DNA of 64,000 nt. It comes from CALCMJ01 sp964475415. GTDB taxonomy: Bacteria; Bacteroidota; Bacteroidia; Chitinophagales; Saprospiraceae. Location: positions 25,540 through 89,539 of the forward strand of contig CAYYWZ010000009.1 of NCBI GenBank assembly GCA_964475415.1. The letters run 5' to 3'. Made by a program: the position numbers and the translations under genes. Position 1 is the stretch's first letter; each line of letters begins with the position of its first letter. This document shows positions 55,611 through 64,000 of the stretch, in pieces. Below the pieces are notes generated by a model, which saw nothing but the letters and a program-made list of their open reading frames with translations, did not search any database and was not told the origin of the DNA.

Positions 55611-58535
55611 ATGAAAAAATTTCTACTTTTTTTATTAATCATGCAATGCAGTCTGTCTTATGGCCAGATTTTCATTGATGAATTTGATGATGGTGACCAA
55701 AGTAACTCTTGGTATGCTGGAACTGGATTTACATCTTCAGAAGAGAATGGAGAATGGATTATAAATGGCGATGGCACAGGAGGAGCGTTCGATCCTTTTG
55801 GTTATATTTTACAAGATGATACAGGTGCTCCACTCTCCATAGACATAACGGAAACTAATTCTATTTATGTTAGAGCTAAGGCAAGTAACCTAGGTACTTC
55901 TCTTAGAATGGATGTTAAAGACTCAGGAGGCTTTGTTTCTACAGTGCCAGGAGTGACAACTACACTTGTTAGTGATTATGTTGTTTTTGAGTTTAACTTC
56001 GACGGGAACTTAGTCGATGGAGGATATGGAGGAACCGCTTGTGATATGGGTCCATGCCCAGTAGATGGCACTCAGATTGTTGAACTAAACTTTTTTGTAA
56101 ATCCAGGAATAGGCGCTTGGGCAGGGACAGTTATTATAGATTTTATATCTGTAGGGACACCGCCTCAAGTAGGACCTATGTCCGATGTTTTTCAAGATGA
56201 GTTTGATGATGAGGTAAGCTTAAACTATATGAATGCTTTAACTGGATATACAAATGTTATAGAGGATGGAAAATGGAAAATAGTAGGCGATGGTACTAAT
56301 CCGATGTGGGACAATGTAAGTATGTTATTCTATAATACTGCAACACTAGATACTACAGATGTTTCTCTTGCAGATGGAGATGATAAGCTGTATGTAAGAA
56401 TGAGAACGGATGTACCAGGTACTACGGTTAGAATCGATATTCAAGACATTAACAACTATGCATCTACTGCAGGGAGTATTACTAAGTTGATTACAGAAGA
56501 ATGGGTTACTTACGAATATAATTATGCAGGTTCTTACCAAGATCTTGCTTATGGTGGTACAGGCTGTGAGGTAGGTCCTTGTGATCTTGACGCAGAGAGA
56601 ATCACTAATATGATATGGTTTATTAATCCTGGTGTAGAAGGTTTTGCTGGGGAAGTAGAGATAGAATATATTTCTGTAGGAACGGCATTAGAACCTATAG
56701 ATCCTAATGCTAATCAGTTAGAATATGGCGATCATTTTAGTCAAGACTATGGACAAGCTAATACAACAGGGGCTTATGGTTTAAGCATCGAGAATTCAGA
56801 ATTGACAATTAACGGGATGGGTATAGATGATCCTTTCTCTGCTGTTGCAATTAGTCTACATGACGAAGGTGCTGGCGAAAATGTGAACGCCACAGGAAAT
56901 AATAAAATTTTCCTTCGCGTAAAGTCAGATGCGAACAACACATTGTTAAGAGTTGACCTAATAGATACGGCGGGATATATTACTACTCAGCCTTCTTTCA
57001 CAAGATTGTTAGAAGAAGATTATAATGTAATCGAAATAGATTTTTCTGCAGCATATCTAGATGGAGGATATGGAGGAACACCATGTGAAATGGGACCTTG
57101 TCCAGTAGATGGATCAGCAATTAGCACTGTACTATTATATCCTAACCCAGTGGATGGTGGTTTTAATGGGAACATAACGGTTGATTTCGTTTCTTTTGGT
57201 GCACCTATGGGCGAAGACGTTCCAGGTTATGAGGACCACTTTGACAATGAGGACAAAAGTTTCTGGTCAGATGCACCAGGATTTACGGTAGAAGAAACAG
57301 GTACAGAATTAACAATCATAGGTGATGGTACAGCGGGTCAGTATACAGCGTTTGATTACATGTTCCATGATTCTGAGTCAGGAGAATTACTTACTTATGA
57401 CCTCACTTCTAATAACAAGCTGTATGTCAAAGCTAGTTCTACAGTTGCTAATGTACCTTTAAGAATAGATTTAGTGGATGCTGATGGATTTGTAACGACA
57501 GAACCATCTACAATAAGAAATATTTCTGAAGACTATTCTGTGCTAGAATTCGATTTTACAAACACCTATACTGATGGAGGTTATGGAGGAACAGCTTGTG
57601 ATACGGGTCCTTGCCCAGTAGATGGCTCTAAGATAACTGGAATTCTTGTATATATAGATCCAGATATTGGAGGTTTTAATGGTACAGTAACGCTGGACTG
57701 GTTATCTCTGTTTGAGCCATTAGAAACTATTATTTCTAATGATCCTGAAGGCATAGATGATTATAGTGATGAGTTTGATTTAGGAGTCGATAATTTTGTT
57801 GGTACAGATGGAATTGTAGTTACAGGAGGAAGCAGCTCTGTTATTATAACAGGTGATGGCACCTCAGGACAATATGCTCCTGCTAGTTATGATTTAAATG
57901 ATGACTTAGGACCAGTAATTGTAAATGCTGAAAATAACGATGATAGATTATATGTAAGAGTTAAATCCACAGTAGGAGATATGCCATTAAGAATAGATCT
58001 CCAAGACAATATGGGTTTCCATACTACTCAAGCAGGAGTGCAAAATCTTGTACAGACAGAATATAGTATTCTAGAATATGTTTATTCAGGAGCATACTTA
58101 GATGGTGGATTCGGTGGTACTGCATGTGATGCCGGACCTTGTCCAGTAGATGGAAAAAGAATATCTAATTTACAACTTTATCTTAATCCAGGAATAGGTG
58201 CATACGATGGGATAATGGAAATAGATTGGGTTGCATTTGGAGATCCGCTCTCCGTGGACGTCGTAGACTTAAATCTTGTAAGCGGGGCAAAATTATATCC
58301 TAATCCAGTTAACCAAGAAGTATATATAGACATAAACTCTGAAGTATCAGGTAATTTGTCAATTACAATTTCTTCTGTAACAGGAGAAGTCGTATACGCT
58401 AAGAACCATGGTTCTATCATAAATGGACAAAATAATATTACACTTACGGTAGAAGGTTTTTCATCAGGCATGTATATTCTTCAAGCAAGCATAGATGGCA
58501 AACCAGCATTTACAAATAAAATAACTAAATTATAG
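55611..58535 (+). CDS. T9SS-exported protein of five CBM-like repeats
   Basis: 974 residues. Signal peptide, then five copies of a jelly-roll-like unit of about 173 residues, each starting near D.FD.. and each containing GGYGGTxC-D-x-G-PC-P-V-DG close to its end. The Cys pairs fall near residues 145, 319, 491, 661 and 839. A T9SS tail (KLYPNPVNQEVYI to ITKL) ends it. Conserved elements such as YVRxKS, LRIDLxD and TQ(P/A) suggest a carbohydrate-binding fold of a non-catalytic kind, as no catalytic motif is seen. Copy 2 has diverged most (C-E-V-GPC-D-L-D). Located in the xylan locus, so probably a multivalent surface glycan binder; family not named. Confidence 0.82.
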   Translation: MKKFLLFLLIMQCSLSYGQIFIDEFDDGDQSNSWYAGTGFTSSEENGEWIINGDGTGGAFDPFGYILQDDTGAPLSIDITETNSIYVRAKASNLGTSLRMDVKDSGGFVSTVPGVTTTLVSDYVVFEFNFDGNLVDGGYGGTACDMGPCPVDGTQIVELNFFVNPGIGAWAGTVIIDFISVGTPPQVGPMSDVFQDEFDDEVSLNYMNALTGYTNVIEDGKWKIVGDGTNPMWDNVSMLFYNTATLDTTDVSLADGDDKLYVRMRTDVPGTTVRIDIQDINNYASTAGSITKLITEEWVTYEYNYAGSYQDLAYGGTGCEVGPCDLDAERITNMIWFINPGVEGFAGEVEIEYISVGTALEPIDPNANQLEYGDHFSQDYGQANTTGAYGLSIENSELTINGMGIDDPFSAVAISLHDEGAGENVNATGNNKIFLRVKSDANNTLLRVDLIDTAGYITTQPSFTRLLEEDYNVIEIDFSAAYLDGGYGGTPCEMGPCPVDGSAISTVLLYPNPVDGGFNGNITVDFVSFGAPMGEDVPGYEDHFDNEDKSFWSDAPGFTVEETGTELTIIGDGTAGQYTAFDYMFHDSESGELLTYDLTSNNKLYVKASSTVANVPLRIDLVDADGFVTTEPSTIRNISEDYSVLEFDFTNTYTDGGYGGTACDTGPCPVDGSKITGILVYIDPDIGGFNGTVTLDWLSLFEPLETIISNDPEGIDDYSDEFDLGVDNFVGTDGIVVTGGSSSVIITGDGTSGQYAPASYDLNDDLGPVIVNAENNDDRLYVRVKSTVGDMPLRIDLQDNMGFHTTQAGVQNLVQTEYSILEYVYSGAYLDGGFGGTACDAGPCPVDGKRISNLQLYLNPGIGAYDGIMEIDWVAFGDPLSVDVVDLNLVSGAKLYPNPVNQEVYIDINSEVSGNLSITISSVTGEVVYAKNHGSIINGQNNITLTVEGFSSGMYILQASIDGKPAFTNKITKL

Positions 58536-58545
58536 TATTAGAGAT

Positions 58546-58578
58546 CTAGCGGCATATCAAATGCCGCTAGTTTTCTTT
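58546..58578 (+). terminator. Terminator between repeat protein and xylanase
   Basis: Perfect 10-bp stem CTAGCGGCAT/ATGCCGCTAG, 5-base loop, then TTTTCTTT. 10 bp after the repeat-protein stop, 15 bp before the xylanase start, so the xylanase may be partly uncoupled or attenuated. Confidence 0.9.
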
Positions 58579-58593
58579 ATATAATACCTTAAG

Positions 58594-60717
58594 ATGAGAG
58601 TATTTTTATTATTGATATTTACAGTTTTCTTTTTCTCTTCTAATGCACAGGATTTATATCATCAAGATTTAGTGAATTATTTAAAAGATAATTTTGATGT
58701 TGAGAATCCAAAATTTTTATTATTTGACAACGAACAAGAAAATATTAATCAAGCATACATATATGGCAACGTATCTACTCAGACTACAGAAGTTACAAAT
58801 TCTAATTATACCTTGGTTGAAAATTTTAAAATTACTAGTCCTGGAAATAATGCTTGGGATGCAGGCAAAGGAATTAGAAATAGAACGAATATTGTACAAG
58901 GTGATATAGTTCTTATTTCTTTCTGGGCGAGAAGCATAAGCCCTACCTCACAGGTTTATCTTTTTGGAGAAGATGGATCAACTTTTGAAAAAGAAGTATA
59001 TAATATTTTAAGTTTCACACCAGATTGGTCCCAGTATTTTGTAGTATTTAAATCAGCAAACTCATATAGTACAGAAGGCTTCGCCTTAGGGTTTCATTTA
59101 TCTGCACAAGGACAAGAAGTCGAAATAGCAGGATTAACCTCTTTAAATTATGGATCTGAATATTCTGTTTCTGATTTCCCATCTAGTTTTTCTGCAGCTA
59201 ACTATGAAGGAAGTGAAGAAGATGCTGCTTGGAGGGCTCTTGCACAGGCAAGAATTAACACTATAAGAAAGGCAGACTTAATGGTAAAAATTGTAAACCA
59301 AGACGGTGATCCAGTAGAAGGTGCTGAGGTAAAAGTAGAGATGCAAGAGCATGAGTTTGGTTTCGGATCAGCATATGTGAGTTGTCGATTTCCAGGAAAT
59401 GATTGCTATAACCCTACCTATGTATCTAAGCTATTGGATTTAGATGGAAAAGGACACACTTTCAATGTCGGTGTTACAGAAAATGCACTCAAGTGGGATG
59501 CTTGGGAAGAAGAATGGCTAGGGAGCCCTGAAGAAACGGTAGATGCAATAAGATGGTTAGATAACAACGGTATCAAGATGAGAGGGCACACCCTATTCTG
59601 GACAGGGTATCAATATATGCCAGATGATATTTCTGACAATAGGGCAGATTTAGATTACGTAAGGCAAAGGCTTATAGACCGTGTAGAATCAATGATTACA
59701 CACCCTGTTCTATCGGAACTTGTTACAGAATGGGATATACTAAATGAGATAACACAAAATAGAGATTTAGAAAATATTTTTAATGCAGATTCTAATTTGT
59801 CAAATGGCAGAGAAATCTATCAAGAAATTTTTGATAAAGTTAGTACACTACAGCCAGAACATATAAATTATGTAAATGACTATGTCGTGCTATCTGGAGG
59901 AGGCTCAAGCAATTTTGTAATAAATCGATATAAAGAATATCTTACAGAACTAGAAGAAAGTGGAGTAAAATTTGATGGAATAGGCTTCCAGTGTCATATA
60001 GGTAACCAGCCTACTTCGATATTGAAAGTACAAGCTGTTCTAGATGAGTTTTATCAGAGATACAATAAGCGGATGAAAATCACAGAGTATGATATAAACC
60101 CACTAGTGGATGAAGGCATACAAGCAAAGTATTTAGAAGATTTTTTGACCATGATTTTTAGCCATCCTGGAGTAGATGCATTTATCATGTGGGGTTTCTG
60201 GGATGGAAATCACTGGAAAGATAATGCTCCATTATTCTATGAAGATTGGTCTTTAAAACCCTCAGGAACGGCTTTTTTTAATAAAGTATTTGATGAATGG
60301 TGGACAGAAGAACAAGGGGTTTCTGATGACGCAGGAACTATAATATTTGATGCCTATAAGGGTAAGCATAAGGTGACTGTTACTTTGGGAGATATAGTCA
60401 TAGAGCAAGAAGTAAATCTTTCTCAAGATGAGACAATAGAAATTCTAATGGATGGTCTGAACTCTACGGATGATCTGGAAGAAAATATGTTTTCTATTAG
60501 CCCTAACCCGATACAAAATAATCAGTTAACAATATATTATGGAGATGAATATTCCGATTTAGATTTCATTATTTATAACCTTGAAGGCAAGATTTGTCAG
60601 AACCTAGCTAAGGTAGCATCAGGTAAGCCGGTAAATATATCTGTTAGATCAGGTATCTATATTTTATCTTCAGAGAATAATGGAGCCAGATATACACAAA
60701 AGATAATTATTCCTTAG
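58594..60717 (+). CDS. T9SS-exported GH10 endo-xylanase
   Basis: 707 residues. Signal peptide (1-19), a CBM4/9-like jelly roll (about 40-200, NNAWDAGKGIRNRTNIVQGD), a short Ig-like strand segment (MVKIVNQDGDPVEGAEVKV), then a GH10 TIM barrel with MRGHTLFW, acid/base Glu385 (WDILNE) and nucleophile Glu498 (KITEYDIN). A T9SS tail (FSISPNPIQNNQL to IIIP) follows. GH10 enzymes cleave beta-1,4-xylan, which is the best clue to this locus's substrate. Both catalytic residues are intact. Last gene of the polysaccharide utilization locus. Confidence 0.93.
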   Translation: MRVFLLLIFTVFFFSSNAQDLYHQDLVNYLKDNFDVENPKFLLFDNEQENINQAYIYGNVSTQTTEVTNSNYTLVENFKITSPGNNAWDAGKGIRNRTNIVQGDIVLISFWARSISPTSQVYLFGEDGSTFEKEVYNILSFTPDWSQYFVVFKSANSYSTEGFALGFHLSAQGQEVEIAGLTSLNYGSEYSVSDFPSSFSAANYEGSEEDAAWRALAQARINTIRKADLMVKIVNQDGDPVEGAEVKVEMQEHEFGFGSAYVSCRFPGNDCYNPTYVSKLLDLDGKGHTFNVGVTENALKWDAWEEEWLGSPEETVDAIRWLDNNGIKMRGHTLFWTGYQYMPDDISDNRADLDYVRQRLIDRVESMITHPVLSELVTEWDILNEITQNRDLENIFNADSNLSNGREIYQEIFDKVSTLQPEHINYVNDYVVLSGGGSSNFVINRYKEYLTELEESGVKFDGIGFQCHIGNQPTSILKVQAVLDEFYQRYNKRMKITEYDINPLVDEGIQAKYLEDFLTMIFSHPGVDAFIMWGFWDGNHWKDNAPLFYEDWSLKPSGTAFFNKVFDEWWTEEQGVSDDAGTIIFDAYKGKHKVTVTLGDIVIEQEVNLSQDETIEILMDGLNSTDDLEENMFSISPNPIQNNQLTIYYGDEYSDLDFIIYNLEGKICQNLAKVASGKPVNISVRSGIYILSSENNGARYTQKIIIP

Positions 60718-60761
60718 TATAAGATTGTGGTTCCAAGAATTTGGGAAGAAGATGCTATAAG

Positions 60762-60986
60762 CTAATCTTCTAAGTCATATTCTATATCTAACTTCCTTAA
60801 CATCCTAAAAGCAGAGCTCGAGTTTTTATCATCGATTTCGATTTCAACGGGGTCTCCTTCTAGAAGTATATCTGTAAGTTCATTTGATAAAGAAGGATCC
60901 ATATTGACAGATATCTCTAATATACAGTTGCCGATAGCCCTTCTATCAGGTCTCTGTGCATTACAGGATAATAAGGTCATATTCAT
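60762..60986 (-). CDS. Small acidic hypothetical protein
   Basis: 74 residues, MNMTLLSCNAQRPDRRAIGN... to RMLRKLDIEYDLED, acidic C-terminus. No domain, signal or membrane helix recognised. Supported only by an uninterrupted frame in otherwise empty DNA, a plausible composition and a T/A-rich upstream spacer; might be spurious. Codirectional with the methyltransferase gene, which ends about 80 bp before its start. Confidence 0.5.
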   Translation of the reverse strand: MNMTLLSCNAQRPDRRAIGNCILEISVNMDPSLSNELTDILLEGDPVEIEIDDKNSSSAFRMLRKLDIEYDLED

Positions 60987-61068
60987 GTTGTAATTTTTAA
61001 AAAGTTAAGAAGGAAACAAGTCTGTTTTGCAAGTAACCTATTTTAGAAAATTTATCTATTACTAAGTT

Positions 61069-61887
61069 TTACATTTTTACAGCAACAACTTCAGTCATAA
61101 GTGGACAACAGATGCTTGCACCCTCTACATAGGATAGTGCTTCTAATTCTTCTAGGCCCAATTGACAAACTTCTTTATCTAAAAAACCTGCTTCGATAAG
61201 TTTAGGGAAATATATTTTAAAAAAACTTTTGGGCCATTGCCAAGTTAGTTCAGAAGGTGTACTGATTTTTGACATAGGTCTTAGCCTTACAACCTCTAAG
61301 TCATGAGCAAAAAATATCTCGGGCAATCTTTTTCCTATATCGATATCACCATCTTGTTCTTTAAAACTTTTCAAAGCTGCAGCAATACACTTTTTCAGAT
61401 TTGACATAACGGGTTGCGTTTGCAATACAGACCAGTCGTAATATTCATGCATTACGATTACACCTCCAGGCTTCAGTGCCTTTTTTATTTTAGCAATAAT
61501 TTCCTCAGGGTTAGCAATCCAAGCCATAGCCCAGCGACAATATACTCCATCTAGACTGGTGTCTTCTAGAACCATGTCATCAAAGTCAGAACATACAGCT
61601 TCAATATTTAAGTCGTGTAGAGCAGAAGTTTTCTTGAGAAAATCGATATAGGTCTTAGATTTATCTACTGCGATAACTTTGCCAGAGGGTCCTACTATAT
61701 AAGCAAGATCTCTAGAACAAAATCCTGGTCCTGATCCTAGGTCCATTATAATTTGTCCTTCGCCAAAACCAGCAAAATCCCACCCTTCTCTTGCTTCGCT
61801 CGCCCATACCTGATGCTGCAAGCCTAATCTGTGTAACTCAGCTTTTTCTGTTCCTAATATATAGCTGTTTTTTTCTTTTTGACTCAT
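61069..61887 (-). CDS. Class I SAM-dependent methyltransferase
   Basis: 272 residues, Rossmann-fold methyltransferase. Motif I is MDLGSGPGFCSRDLA (about residues 49-63), followed by VIAVDKSKTY (acidic loop residue binding the ribose) and the later FDDMVLEDTSLDGVYCRWAMAWIANPEE and LKPGGVIVMHEYYDW. It resembles methyltransferase domain 31/11 proteins acting on small molecules; substrate unknown. Its far end (TEVVAVKM) is normal, so it is full length. Confidence 0.88.
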   Translation of the reverse strand: MSQKEKNSYILGTEKAELHRLGLQHQVWASEAREGWDFAGFGEGQIIMDLGSGPGFCSRDLAYIVGPSGKVIAVDKSKTYIDFLKKTSALHDLNIEAVCSDFDDMVLEDTSLDGVYCRWAMAWIANPEEIIAKIKKALKPGGVIVMHEYYDWSVLQTQPVMSNLKKCIAAALKSFKEQDGDIDIGKRLPEIFFAHDLEVVRLRPMSKISTPSELTWQWPKSFFKIYFPKLIEAGFLDKEVCQLGLEELEALSYVEGASICCPLMTEVVAVKM

Positions 61888-62095
61888 ATCGATTGTATAT
61901 CGTTATTACCTAGGTTTTATATATACATGTAAAAATTGAAATATTTATTGACTTAACCTAGAAGATAGTTCAATCAAAAAAGAAAACATCTGAACAAACA
62001 AGAGGATAAAAGCTTTTTAGACTTACTTGATTTATCTTGCTCGTTATTCACTGTTTAGGGTCAGTGTTGTACCTTAGGGCATACAAATTTTTTAT

Positions 62096-62626
62096 ATGGC
62101 ATCAGCATTTGCACATGCTGCAGTAGCAGCGACCATGGGTACAGCGTTTAAGAAAGAGATAAAAGGAACCAAGTTTTGGATATTAGGAATAGTAGCTGCT
62201 GTTCTACCTGATGCAGATGTCTTAGCATTTAACTTTGGTATTCCTTATGAACATATGTTTGGACATAGGGGATTCACCCATTCTATATTTTTTGCTTTCT
62301 TTTTCTCTTTTGTACTCGTATTTATATTCTACAGAACCAAGACAGGAAAGATAAAAAAACAACTGTTTTTATACTTCTTCTTATGTAGTATATCTCATGG
62401 AATCTTAGACGCGATGACAACAGGAGGTAGAGGTATAGCATTCTTAGCGCCATTCTCCGCTGATAGGTTTTTCTTTCCCTGGAGAGTAATACAAGTATCT
62501 CCCATGAGTGTAAGTAGGTTCTTTTCTGAGTGGGGCATGCAAGTCATCCGGAGTGAGCTTTTCTGGATAGGGATACCTTGTTTAGTGTTTCTTTTACTTG
62601 GAAAAACCCTAAGAAAATTTATTTAG
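62096..62626 (+). CDS. YdjM/DUF457-type membrane metal-dependent hydrolase
   Basis: 176 residues with about four hydrophobic segments. Characteristic conserved polar motifs lie near membrane helices: HAAVAATMG at the start, LPDADVLAF, HRGFTHSIFFA and SHGILDAMTTGG. These match the LexA-regulated YdjM family of E. coli, of poorly known function, thought to be a metal-dependent membrane hydrolase. The motif histidines and aspartates are intact. No SOS box recognised. Confidence 0.88.
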   Translation: MASAFAHAAVAATMGTAFKKEIKGTKFWILGIVAAVLPDADVLAFNFGIPYEHMFGHRGFTHSIFFAFFFSFVLVFIFYRTKTGKIKKQLFLYFFLCSISHGILDAMTTGGRGIAFLAPFSADRFFFPWRVIQVSPMSVSRFFSEWGMQVIRSELFWIGIPCLVFLLLGKTLRKFI

Positions 62627-62843
62627 TATTCAGGTAAAACCACGATTGACTTCTCCTTTTTAAGAGACTATCTTTGATGTGTTCTTTATTTAGAGTAAAT
62701 AGTCAACAGAGACAAGAACAAGCTAAACTTCAATTCTATTTTATATATGGAGTAGAACATGCCTCAGTTAATTCTTGAACTTCCTTTCTTATGAGTTAGC
62801 GTATAATAACTCATTTACTAACACAGTATAAATATTTAAAATT

Positions 62844-63500
62844 ATGAAAAAGCAGTATGGCACTTTTATGGTATGTCTGATCTTAAGCTTCTTTTCTATT
62901 TTACAAAGCCAAGCAGAAAAAATCGTAGATAACGAGATTACATCTACGGAGATATCTGTTGAACTTTTGGATTTTAAAGGATTACAAGTAAGATCTTATA
63001 TAGAACTTAGTTGGAAAACAAGAAGCGAAGTAGATTTTGACAAGTTCGAAGTTCAGATTAAAAAAAGACAAGGCTTCAAAACAATAGGCCAAGTAGAAGG
63101 AAACGGTAGTCCACAAACACTTACCACCTATAGTTACACAGACACTAGAGCGGAAATCGGTAAGAACGTTTATAGACTGGCCATCATAGACAGAGACGGA
63201 ACGGTTACATATTTCGAAGAGATAGAGGTCGAACTTCAAGGAAGTTTTGAATTCTTTAATATTTCTCCAAACCCTGCTACAACCAATATTCTTATCGAGG
63301 GTAAAGTGTTACGATCTACGGTAACGTCTATATCTATTATAGATATAAATGGTAAGATAATGATAGCAGCAACAGATTGTAAAAGTGATGATGGAGAGCT
63401 GAATCATGATGTAGATATTTCTTTACTTGCATCAGGTTACTACTATGTCAAACTAGTACAAGAGAACGATGAAAAAACACTAAAATTTTTAAAAGAGTAA
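62844..63500 (+). CDS. Minimal T9SS protein: one beta module plus sorting tail
   Basis: 218 residues. Signal peptide (about 1-24), then the VELLDFKG...IELSWKTRSEVDFDKFEVQ...YRLAIIDRDG module, the same kind that precedes the sorting tail in the SdrD-B protein, then a type A tail (FFNISPNPATTNILI to LKFLKE). Here no ligand domain is attached, so the protein consists only of the near-terminal module and the export signal. Function unknown. A strong terminator follows. Confidence 0.85.
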   Translation: MKKQYGTFMVCLILSFFSILQSQAEKIVDNEITSTEISVELLDFKGLQVRSYIELSWKTRSEVDFDKFEVQIKKRQGFKTIGQVEGNGSPQTLTTYSYTDTRAEIGKNVYRLAIIDRDGTVTYFEEIEVELQGSFEFFNISPNPATTNILIEGKVLRSTVTSISIIDINGKIMIAATDCKSDDGELNHDVDISLLASGYYYVKLVQENDEKTLKFLKE

Positions 63501-63574
63501 ACCGTAAAATGAAGTTTATCTTTCACAAATAATAAGCCCTTCTTACTTTTAAAATTCCTGAAACCCTACTTTAA

Positions 63575-63608
63575 ACTTTCTAGTATTTTTACTAGAGAGT
63601 ATTTTTTA
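63575..63608 (+). terminator. Terminator after the minimal T9SS gene
   Basis: Stem ACTTTCTAGTA/TACTAGAGAGT (one mismatch) with a TTTT loop and a following T-run at 63602-63607, 75 bp past the stop. Confidence 0.85.
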
Positions 63609-63818
63609 TTTTTGAAGCTTTTATGTTTAAAATTCTTCACATGATTTTTTAGTGTGTTCTTACCAAAAACTTAGGCACGACTTTTGCAAAGTTATGTATT
63701 AAAAATATTCTTAATATTATGTGCTATTATGGCGCATTTATTTATCTTTATTTTTTATTTCATGAATCTGGAAGGAAAAAAATACCTTCTTATAAATTGT
63801 AAACGAAAATTTTAAGCA

Positions 63819-64000
63819 ATGCCTAGCAAAAAAGCGTCAGCAAAAAAAGCTACTTCTAAGAAAAAAACTACATCAAAAAAACGAGTAGCAAAAGCAAAAG
63901 CAACACCTAAAAAATCTGCTGCGAAAAAAGTAACAGCAAAAGCAAAAGCAGCAGCGGCTAAGAAAGCAGCAGCAGCAAAAGCAGCAGCTAAGAAAGCAGC
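63819..64000 (+). CDS. Histone H1-like lysine/alanine-rich protein, 5' part
   Basis: Starts at ATG 63819 (MPSKKASAKKATSKKKTTSKKR) and continues as repeated KAKA, KKSAAKK and AAAAKKAAA blocks to the window end, so the gene is cut. Composition and repeat pattern match eukaryotic H1 tails and bacterial HctB-like or AlgP-like nucleoid proteins, which bind DNA by charge. Probably a nucleoid-associated protein. No domain beyond the tail can be seen. Confidence 0.75.
   Translation, partial: MPSKKASAKKATSKKKTTSKKRVAKAKATPKKSAAKKVTAKAKAAAAKKAAAAKAAAKKA

Overview
The window is AT-rich DNA from a member of the Bacteroidota, probably a free-living, polysaccharide-degrading lineage of the Saprospirales/Flavobacteria kind. 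The signs are at least five intact cargo proteins and one decayed one with type IX secretion (T9SS) C-terminal sorting tails, a SusC/SusD pair controlled by an ECF sigma factor and FecR anti-sigma factor, a bacterial geranylgeranylglyceryl phosphate synthase, a fused ThrA, and -7 elements of the TAnnTTTG type. No tRNA, rRNA, CRISPR array or intact transposon was seen. The placement below phylum is an inference.

Layout. 1-3.7 kb: threonine operon thrA (5' end outside the window), thrB, thrC. 4-7.2 kb: a SdrD/Cna-B repeat surface protein interrupted by a 100-N gap, then a decayed secreted-protein gene. 7.2-10.2 kb: a membrane-anchored MutS-like ATPase, a frameshifted small gene, and three sites matching the ParB-binding centromere parS. 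10.2-15.6 kb: secreted M1 peptidase, LamG T9SS protein, alpha/beta hydrolase and heme A synthase. 16-23 kb: a tightly overlapping plus-strand operon (dtd, MazG-like, OppC-like permease, SpoIIE-type phosphatase, TM2/SHOCT protein, CBS protein, Omp85-like protein, nadK). 23-31 kb: Vat-like acetyltransferase, TPR-like membrane protein, MBL hydrolase, TonB-like lipoprotein, a 1075-residue peptidase-like/propeller/barrel protein, GGGP synthase and rsgA. 31-36.4 kb: clpB, an IS200 remnant and two envelope proteins. 36.5-40.4 kb: a cation:proton antiporter translationally coupled to a large coiled-coil ATPase. 40.4-47.7 kb: a GC-rich intergenic island, a hypothetical protein, an amidohydrolase, a 100-N gap that looks spurious, a secreted GH65 enzyme, tex and a DUF4174 protein. 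48-60.7 kb: a polysaccharide utilization locus. 60.7-64 kb: small hypothetical, methyltransferase, YdjM-like membrane protein, a minimal T9SS protein and the start of a histone-H1-like gene.

How the genes work together. The clearest functional unit is the locus at 48.0-60.7 kb: sigma factor, FecR, SusC with an N-terminal signalling (STN) domain, SusD, a TIG-domain lipoprotein, a five-repeat putative glycan-binding T9SS protein, and a T9SS GH10 xylanase. Glycan sensed at the outer membrane is probably relayed through SusC and FecR to the sigma factor. The 16-23 kb operon mixes nucleotide and tRNA housekeeping with envelope genes. The parS cluster suggests that the region lies in the replication-origin half of the chromosome.

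The most unusual items are the parS cluster, the coupled ATPase/antiporter pair, the five-copy Cys-motif repeat protein of the xylan locus, the degenerate peptidase/propeller/barrel protein, and a 55-bp duplicated flank showing that one assembly gap is probably false.
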